From: Clostridia bacterium
GTDB taxonomy: Bacteria; Bacillota; Clostridia; Christensenellales; CAG-314
Direction: 5' to 3'
Length of the DNA: 16,435 nucleotides
NCBI GenBank assembly: GCA_017407305.1
Contig: JAFQWS010000107.1
Coordinates: 1-16,435, forward strand
Shown: piece by piece, positions 12,130-16,435 of the stretch
Position numbering within the stretch: position 1 is the first letter of the stretch
How the letters are laid out: every line of letters begins with the position of its first letter
The notes under the pieces: generated by a model
Database searches by the model: none
What the model saw: the letters and a program-made list of their open reading frames with translations, nothing else
What the model was told of the DNA's origin: nothing
Translations under genes and position numbers: made by a program

Positions 12130-12734
12130 ATTTCTTGCGGTACTACCGTCAAAATTTGTTCAATTTTGTTGAGCAATTGTTCCTTTCCAAAGCCTGTCAA
12201 GGAGGAAAATGCCATCATGTTGTCAATGCCCACTCCCAATTCGTTGGCAATGGAACGCAAACGATTTTTAACCTGACTTTTGGAAACCTTGTCTGCCTTT
12301 GTTGCGACAATGGTAAAAGGACAATTGTTGACGTAAAGGTATTTCATCATTTGTTGGTCTTCTTTTGTGGGAGAATGTCTTATATCCACCAAAAACATTA
12401 TGTGTTTTGCCCTGTTGGAAGCAAAATATTTTTCAATCAAAACACTCCACTTGACCTTTTCGGCATCGGAAACTTTTGCGAAGCCATAGCCGGGCAAATC
12501 GCACAACACAAAACTGTTGGGCTTTTTGTCGTTGACGATGAAATAGTTGATCAATCTTGTGCGACCGGGAAGTTTTCCTGTACGAGCAAGTTTTCCGTCG
12601 CCACAAAGAGTGTTGATAAAACTGCTTTTGCCTACGTTTGATTTGCCACAAACGGCAATTTGGTCAATGTCAAACATAACGCAATCTTCAAACTTGGCTG
12701 CACCTTTTAAGTATTGTGAAGATAGAATTTTCAT
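12120..12734 (-). CDS. engB: Ribosome-biogenesis GTPase EngB/YsxC (YihA)
   Basis: A small TRAFAC-class GTPase needed for large ribosomal subunit assembly. The 204 residues carry all G motifs: G1 GKSNVGKSS (30-38), a G2 Thr in PGRTRLINYF (about 59), G3 DLPGYG (79-84), G4 TKAD (145-148) and G5 SSLTG (177-181). Length and the PGYGFA sequence after G3 are typical of EngB. Its ATG overlaps the lon stop as ATGA with no ribosome site in front, so it is probably translated by coupling to lon. The lon-ysxC adjacency is well conserved in Firmicutes. The stop codon lies in the terminator stem. Confidence 0.97.
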   Translation of the reverse strand: MKILSSQYLKGAAKFEDCVMFDIDQIAVCGKSNVGKSSFINTLCGDGKLARTGKLPGRTRLINYFIVNDKKPNSFVLCDLPGYGFAKVSDAEKVKWSVLIEKYFASNRAKHIMFLVDIRHSPTKEDQQMMKYLYVNNCPFTIVATKADKVSKSQVKNRLRSIANELGVGIDNMMAFSSLTGFGKEQLLNKIEQILTVVPQEIDA

Positions 12735-15043
12735 TTTACTAATGCGTTGTCAAATACTGTTTTGATGTTGTCTGCAAACACCCAATTGATGTTTTCGACA
12801 ATTTCTTTTGGTATATCTTGCAAGTCCTTTTTATTTTCTTTGGGAATAATCAAAGTTTTTACACCTTGACGATAGGCTGCCATTGCCTTTTCTTTAAGTC
12901 CACCAATGGGCAAAACTTTGCCACGCAAGGTGATTTCACCCGTCATTGCAACTTTGCTGGAAACGGGAACGTTGGCAAAACTGGAAAGCACCACCGTTGC
13001 CATTGTGATACCTGCACTGGGGCCGTCTTTGGGGATTGCTCCTTCGGGAACGTGGATGTGAATGTCAGTTTTGGCAAATTTGTCGGGATCTACGCCGTAT
13101 TCAGTTGCCAAACTGCGAACCAAAGAAATGGCTGTGCGAGCAGATTCTTTCATTACGTCGCCCAACATACCCGTAAGTTGAACGTCGCCCTTTCCGGGGA
13201 ACAAAGCCGCGTCAACGTTCAATGTTGTGCCACCCACTCTTGTCCAAGCAAGACCTGTTGCAGTACCCACTTGGTCAACGACGTTGACGTCGTCTTTTTC
13301 GTATTGTTCAACACCAAGGTATTGGTTCAAGTTATCTACGTTTACTTTGATTTCTTGGTCGGGTGCAGAAACAAGTTTGAGAGCAACTTTTCTGCAAACT
13401 GCTGCGATTTGACGTTCCAAACTTCTTACGCCCGATTCAAGTGTGTATCTTTCGATAATTTTGGAAATTGTTTGTCCGTCCAAATCAAAAGTTTTTTCGG
13501 GAATACCGTGTTTTTCTTTGTTTTTGGGCAACAAGAATTTTTGTGCAATTTCCACCTTTTCTTCTTCGGTGTAGCCAGACAATTCAATGATTTCCATTCT
13601 GTCCAACAAGGGAGCGGGAATATCGTCGGTTGTGTTGGCTGTGCAAACAAACAAAACTTTTGACAAGTCATAAGGCACTTCCAAGAAGTGGTCGGTAAAG
13701 GTTTTGTTTTGTTCGGGATCCAAAACTTCCAACATTGCCGCTGCAGGATCGCCACGATGGTCTTTGCCAAGTTTGTCAATTTCGTCAAACAACATAACGG
13801 GGTTGACACAACCTGCTTGTTTCATCATATAAGCAATTTTTCCGGGAATTGCACCAACGTACGTTCTGCGATGGCCACGGATTTCCGATTCGTCGGAAAC
13901 ACCACCCAAGGAAACACGCAAATATTGTCTGTTGAGTGAACGCGCAATGGATCGGACGATACTTGTTTTGCCTACTCCGGGAGGGCCGACAAAGCACAAA
14001 ATTGGACCGTTGAGTTTGCCTGTAAGTTGCATTACTGCCAAATACTCGATAATTCTTTCTTTGATTTTTTCCAAACCATAGTGGTCTTCGTCCAAAATTT
14101 CTTTTGCACGTTTCAAATTTTTGTTGTCTTTTGTTTCTTTGTACCAAGGAAGGTCGCAAAGCCAATCTACGTAATTTCTGATAATGGCAGCGTCAGGGGA
14201 CGTGGGTGCCATTTTCTTGAGACGATTGATTTCCTTTTTGGCTTTCTTTTCGGTATCTTTGGGCATTTTGCACGATTCAATTCGTTTGATATACTCTTGA
14301 ATTTCGTTTTCGTCTTCGCCCAATTCTGCCGAGATTGCCCGCATTTGTTCTTTGAGATAATATTCCTTTTGGCCGTCTGCCACTTGCTTTTTGACGCGAT
14401 TGGCGATACGTTTTTCTGCCTTTGCAATTTCAATTTCTGCCAAAAGAAGGTTGCACAAAATTTCCAAGCGAGTGTCTACGCTGTTGCAAGAAAGCAAGTC
14501 TTGTCTGTCGCTGACACGCAAAGCCACTTCGTTGCCAATGATATCAACGAAGGTAATATAATCCATTTGAGATTGTTCAATGATTTTCTTTACCAAGTCT
14601 TTGTTTGCGCGCTTGCTCATGGAAGCATATTGTTCCAACAATTCCGTTGCTTTTTTGTAAAGCAAGGCACATTCCGTTTCGTTTTCAATTTGATATTCCA
14701 CCGTTTCCACTTGGGCATACCAACAACCTGCTTGATCCATTTCAATGGAAAGCACCTTTGCCGATGCAAAGGTTTTGGCAATGACAGACATTACGTCTTT
14801 GTCAACGGGGAACACTTGCACGATTTGTGCCAATGAACCATATTGGTGAAAATCTTGTTGTCCTTTGGGTCTTTCTACGTCTCCATCCAATTGACTTACC
14901 AAAAAGACAAGGTTGTTGTCTTTGATTGCTTGTTCAATTGCCGTCTTGGAAACGTCTCTTGCTACTTCAATTTGACTTTTGACGTGGGGAAAAATAATGT
15001 TGCCACGCAAAGCCAACATGGGGACTCTTATTACTTCAGCCAC
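12731..15043 (-). CDS. lon: ATP-dependent endopeptidase La (Lon, LonA type)
   Basis: Lon unfolds and degrades damaged and regulatory proteins in the cytoplasm as a hexamer. The 770-residue LonA layout is clear: N-terminal substrate domain (about 1-200), a coiled-coil linker (about 205-275), an AAA+ module with Walker A GPPGVGKT (353-360), Walker B VMLFDEIDK (416-424) and a DRMEII segment, then the protease domain with PKDGPSAG (Ser676) and GGLKEKA (Lys719) as the Ser-Lys dyad; the 43-residue spacing matches E. coli Ser679/Lys722. The start is GTG 15043, with GAGGT (15055-15051) 7 nt upstream. It has its own vegetative promoter in the gap after clpX; I see neither CIRCE nor a clear CtsR operator there. 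It forms an operon with engB (4-nt overlap). Confidence 0.97.
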   Translation of the reverse strand: MAEVIRVPMLALRGNIIFPHVKSQIEVARDVSKTAIEQAIKDNNLVFLVSQLDGDVERPKGQQDFHQYGSLAQIVQVFPVDKDVMSVIAKTFASAKVLSIEMDQAGCWYAQVETVEYQIENETECALLYKKATELLEQYASMSKRANKDLVKKIIEQSQMDYITFVDIIGNEVALRVSDRQDLLSCNSVDTRLEILCNLLLAEIEIAKAEKRIANRVKKQVADGQKEYYLKEQMRAISAELGEDENEIQEYIKRIESCKMPKDTEKKAKKEINRLKKMAPTSPDAAIIRNYVDWLCDLPWYKETKDNKNLKRAKEILDEDHYGLEKIKERIIEYLAVMQLTGKLNGPILCFVGPPGVGKTSIVRSIARSLNRQYLRVSLGGVSDESEIRGHRRTYVGAIPGKIAYMMKQAGCVNPVMLFDEIDKLGKDHRGDPAAAMLEVLDPEQNKTFTDHFLEVPYDLSKVLFVCTANTTDDIPAPLLDRMEIIELSGYTEEEKVEIAQKFLLPKNKEKHGIPEKTFDLDGQTISKIIERYTLESGVRSLERQIAAVCRKVALKLVSAPDQEIKVNVDNLNQYLGVEQYEKDDVNVVDQVGTATGLAWTRVGGTTLNVDAALFPGKGDVQLTGMLGDVMKESARTAISLVRSLATEYGVDPDKFAKTDIHIHVPEGAIPKDGPSAGITMATVVLSSFANVPVSSKVAMTGEITLRGKVLPIGGLKEKAMAAYRQGVKTLIIPKENKKDLQDIPKEIVENINWVFADNIKTVFDNALVK

Positions 15044-15076
15044 TGTAAGTACCTCGTAAAAATTAATGTGTTGTAT

Positions 15077-15105
15077 ATTGTAATATATTTATTTATTTCT
15101 AGCAA
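15077..15105 (-). promoter_or_regulatory. SigA-type promoter for lon-engB
   Basis: -35 TTGCTA (15105-15100), 17-nt spacer, -10 TACAAT (15082-15077). The predicted start point is near 15070, giving a leader of about 27 nt. No terminator separates clpX from it, so lon may be read both from this promoter and from the clpP-clpX transcript. Confidence 0.65.
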
Positions 15106-15120
15106 CTATTATTTTATAAA

Positions 15121-16314
15121 TTAACATTTGCTGACCAGTTGCGGAACGCCTTTGCCTTCAATACAGTTGGCATCAATATTGACAAAAGCAGGTTTTTCAG
15201 ATTGTGGCGCATCATACATAAGGTTGGACATAACCTTTTCCAAAACTGCCCTCAAACCTCTTGCGCCGGTGTCCAATTCCAACGTTTTTTTGGCAACGGC
15301 TCTTAGTGCATCCGGTTGAAAAGTAAGTTGCACGCCATCCATTTTGAGTAATTTTTCGTATTGTTTTACAAGTGCGTTTTTGGGCTCTGTAAGTATCTTT
15401 ATCAAGGCTTCTTCATCCAAAGGAGAAAGCCCGACAACGATGGGAAGCCGTCCCACAAACTCGGGAATAAGCCCAAAATTGACAAAGTCTTGCGGAATAC
15501 ATTGATGAGCCGTCACGTCCGAATTCACTTCGATATTGTTGCCAAATCCAAGGCTTTTTGAGTGCAATCTTTTTTCAATGACACCATCCAATCCAACGAA
15601 AGCACCACCACAAATAAACAAAATGTTGGTGGTATCTATTTTGATATTGTCCCCTTGAGGGTGTTTTCTGCCCCCTTGTGGAGGAACGGAAGCAATCGTG
15701 CCTTCAAAAATTTTCAGCAATGATTGTTGCACCCCTTCGCCCGAAACGTCCCGTGTAATGGAAGCGTTTTGACTGCGTTTGGCAATTTTGTCCACTTCAT
15801 CAAGGTAAATTATGCCTTGTGATGCCCTTTCTACGTCAAAATCGGCGTTTTGTATGAGTTTCAACAAAATGTTTTCCACGTCGTCGCCAACGTAACCTGC
15901 CTCCGTCAAGGTGGTTGCATCTGCAACTGCAAAAGGAACGTTTAGAATTTGCGACAAAGTTTTGGCAAGTAAAGTTTTGCCACTGCCTGTCGGTCCAAGC
16001 ATCAAAATGTTGCTTTTTTCCAACTGAACGTCATCTTTGTTATTTTGTGCTTGTATGCGTTTGTAGTGGTTGTAAACTGCCACCGACAACACCTTTTTTG
16101 CATTTTCTTGCCCCACCACGTACATATCTAACTTTTCTTTTATTTCTTTGGGAGAAAGCAAAGAAAACGTAGGTTTTGTAATTGGAAGGGATTTTTCAAT
16201 TAAATCGTTGCAAACGTCCACACATTGGTCGCAAATGCAAACGCCTGATGGAGAAGTTATCAATTTTTTAACTAGTTTTTGGTCTTTGCCACAAAATGAA
16301 CACTTATCTTGCAT
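15121..16314 (-). CDS. clpX: ATP-dependent Clp protease ATP-binding subunit ClpX
   Basis: ClpX is the AAA+ unfoldase that recognises substrates and feeds them to ClpP. The 397-residue protein begins with a C4 zinc-binding domain (Cys5, Cys8, Cys28, Cys31), followed by Walker A GPTGSGKT (107-114), the pore-loop GYVG (140-143), Walker B IIYLDEVDK (168-176), the RKH loop (216-218), an LGF loop at 255-257 that corresponds to the IGF ClpP-docking loop, EFVGRLP (Arg289) and the sensor-2 GARGLR (350-355). ATG 16314 lies 2 nt after the clpP stop, with AAAGGGG overlapping the clpP end as ribosome site. The presence of the docking loop and the adjacency to clpP indicate a working ClpXP pair. Confidence 0.97.
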   Translation of the reverse strand: MQDKCSFCGKDQKLVKKLITSPSGVCICDQCVDVCNDLIEKSLPITKPTFSLLSPKEIKEKLDMYVVGQENAKKVLSVAVYNHYKRIQAQNNKDDVQLEKSNILMLGPTGSGKTLLAKTLSQILNVPFAVADATTLTEAGYVGDDVENILLKLIQNADFDVERASQGIIYLDEVDKIAKRSQNASITRDVSGEGVQQSLLKIFEGTIASVPPQGGRKHPQGDNIKIDTTNILFICGGAFVGLDGVIEKRLHSKSLGFGNNIEVNSDVTAHQCIPQDFVNFGLIPEFVGRLPIVVGLSPLDEEALIKILTEPKNALVKQYEKLLKMDGVQLTFQPDALRAVAKKTLELDTGARGLRAVLEKVMSNLMYDAPQSEKPAFVNIDANCIEGKGVPQLVSKC

Positions 16315-16316
16315 TG

Positions 16317-16435
16317 TTACCCCTTTCTTGTATGGAAAATTTGATCAATTATGCCGTACTTTTTGGCTTCTTCTGCCGACAAAAAGTTGTCACGCTCGGT
16401 GGCATTTTGCACCCATTCTACCGTTTTGCCCATGC
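16317..16435 (-). CDS. clpP: ATP-dependent Clp protease proteolytic subunit ClpP, C-terminal part (partial)
   Basis: The last 38 complete codons of a gene that enters from beyond 16435. The sequence reads MGKTVEWVQNATERDNFLSA followed by EEAKKYGIIDQIF and a short basic tail. TERDNFLSAEEAKKYGIID matches the conserved ClpP ending (T-x-R-D-x-F-M/L-x-A-x-E-A-x-x-Y-G-L/I-I/V-D), which includes the catalytic-triad Asp (here the Asp of ERDN). The stop TAA (16319-16317) is 2 nt before the clpX ATG. Catalytic Ser and His lie outside the window. ClpP is a barrel-shaped serine peptidase partnered by the ClpX encoded next. Confidence 0.93.
   Translation of the reverse strand, partial: MGKTVEWVQNATERDNFLSAEEAKKYGIIDQIFHTRKG

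Noticed and set aside
12818..13663. Plus-strand open frame of about 281 codons antisense to lon
   Set aside because: Its frame is a by-product of lon codon use; the product is a Phe/Cys/Asn-rich low-sense sequence with no domain, no ribosome site and no neighbour logic.
14027..14836. Plus-strand open frame of about 269 codons opposite the N-terminal half of lon
   Set aside because: Same shadow pattern; no start signals or recognisable motifs.
1..16435. CRISPR array, tRNA/rRNA genes, insertion sequences, phage genes or toxin-antitoxin pairs
   Set aside because: No regular repeat-spacer units, cloverleaf sequences, transposase or integrase motifs, or small paired ORFs were seen.

Overview
The window is an AT-rich stretch of bacterial chromosome in which every supported gene lies on the minus strand. 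It carries two core blocks: a protease/GTPase block (clpP-clpX-lon-engB, 16435 to 12120) and a division/cell-wall dcw block (mraZ-rsmH-ftsL-like-pbp-murE-mraY-murD-ftsW-murA-ftsQ, 10307 to 1). Two solitary genes sit between them. The clpP-clpX-lon-ysxC order, the mraZ-rsmH-[FtsL]-PBP order, the DAP-type DNPR motif in MurE and the strong AGGAGG-type ribosome sites all point to a Bacillota (Firmicutes), most likely Clostridia-like, organism. TGA is used as a normal stop. I cannot name genus or species. A promoter resembling a mother-cell sporulation promoter in front of one hypothetical gene hints at a spore-former, but this is inference.

Layout in the direction of transcription (high to low coordinates): the 3' end of clpP, then clpX 2 nt later. 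lon follows with its own vegetative promoter, and engB overlaps lon by 4 nt; this block ends at a strong hairpin that includes the engB stop codon. Next is a six-cysteine hypothetical protein with its own promoter (SigK/SigE-like) and its own terminator. Then comes a metallophosphoesterase whose promoter places the start point on its ATG (predicted leaderless), followed by a terminator and a 309-nt AT-rich spacer. The dcw cluster begins with an mraZ promoter overlapped by GG-containing repeats spaced exactly 10 bp apart, which look like MraZ boxes.

The dcw cluster is not one uninterrupted unit. A terminator follows the ftsL-like gene, another hairpin plus U-tract sits between the penicillin-binding protein and murE, and a third follows murA. 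ftsQ then restarts from a near-consensus vegetative promoter. murE, mraY, murD and ftsW are packed with overlaps and use GTG, GTG, GTG and TTG starts. murF, murC and murG are missing from the places where many Firmicutes carry them, and murA sits right after ftsW. Together the genes cover MurA, MurE and MurD, the MraY lipid step, the FtsW/PBP polymerase-transpeptidase pair, and divisome assembly (FtsL-like, FtsQ). The other Mur enzymes must be encoded elsewhere.

No RNA genes, CRISPR array, insertion sequence or prophage were recognised. I found no large novel multi-gene system. The most interesting items are the sporulation-type promoter and its unknown protein, the predicted leaderless phosphoesterase mRNA, the atypical FtsL candidate, the MraZ-box array, and the internal terminators of the dcw cluster.
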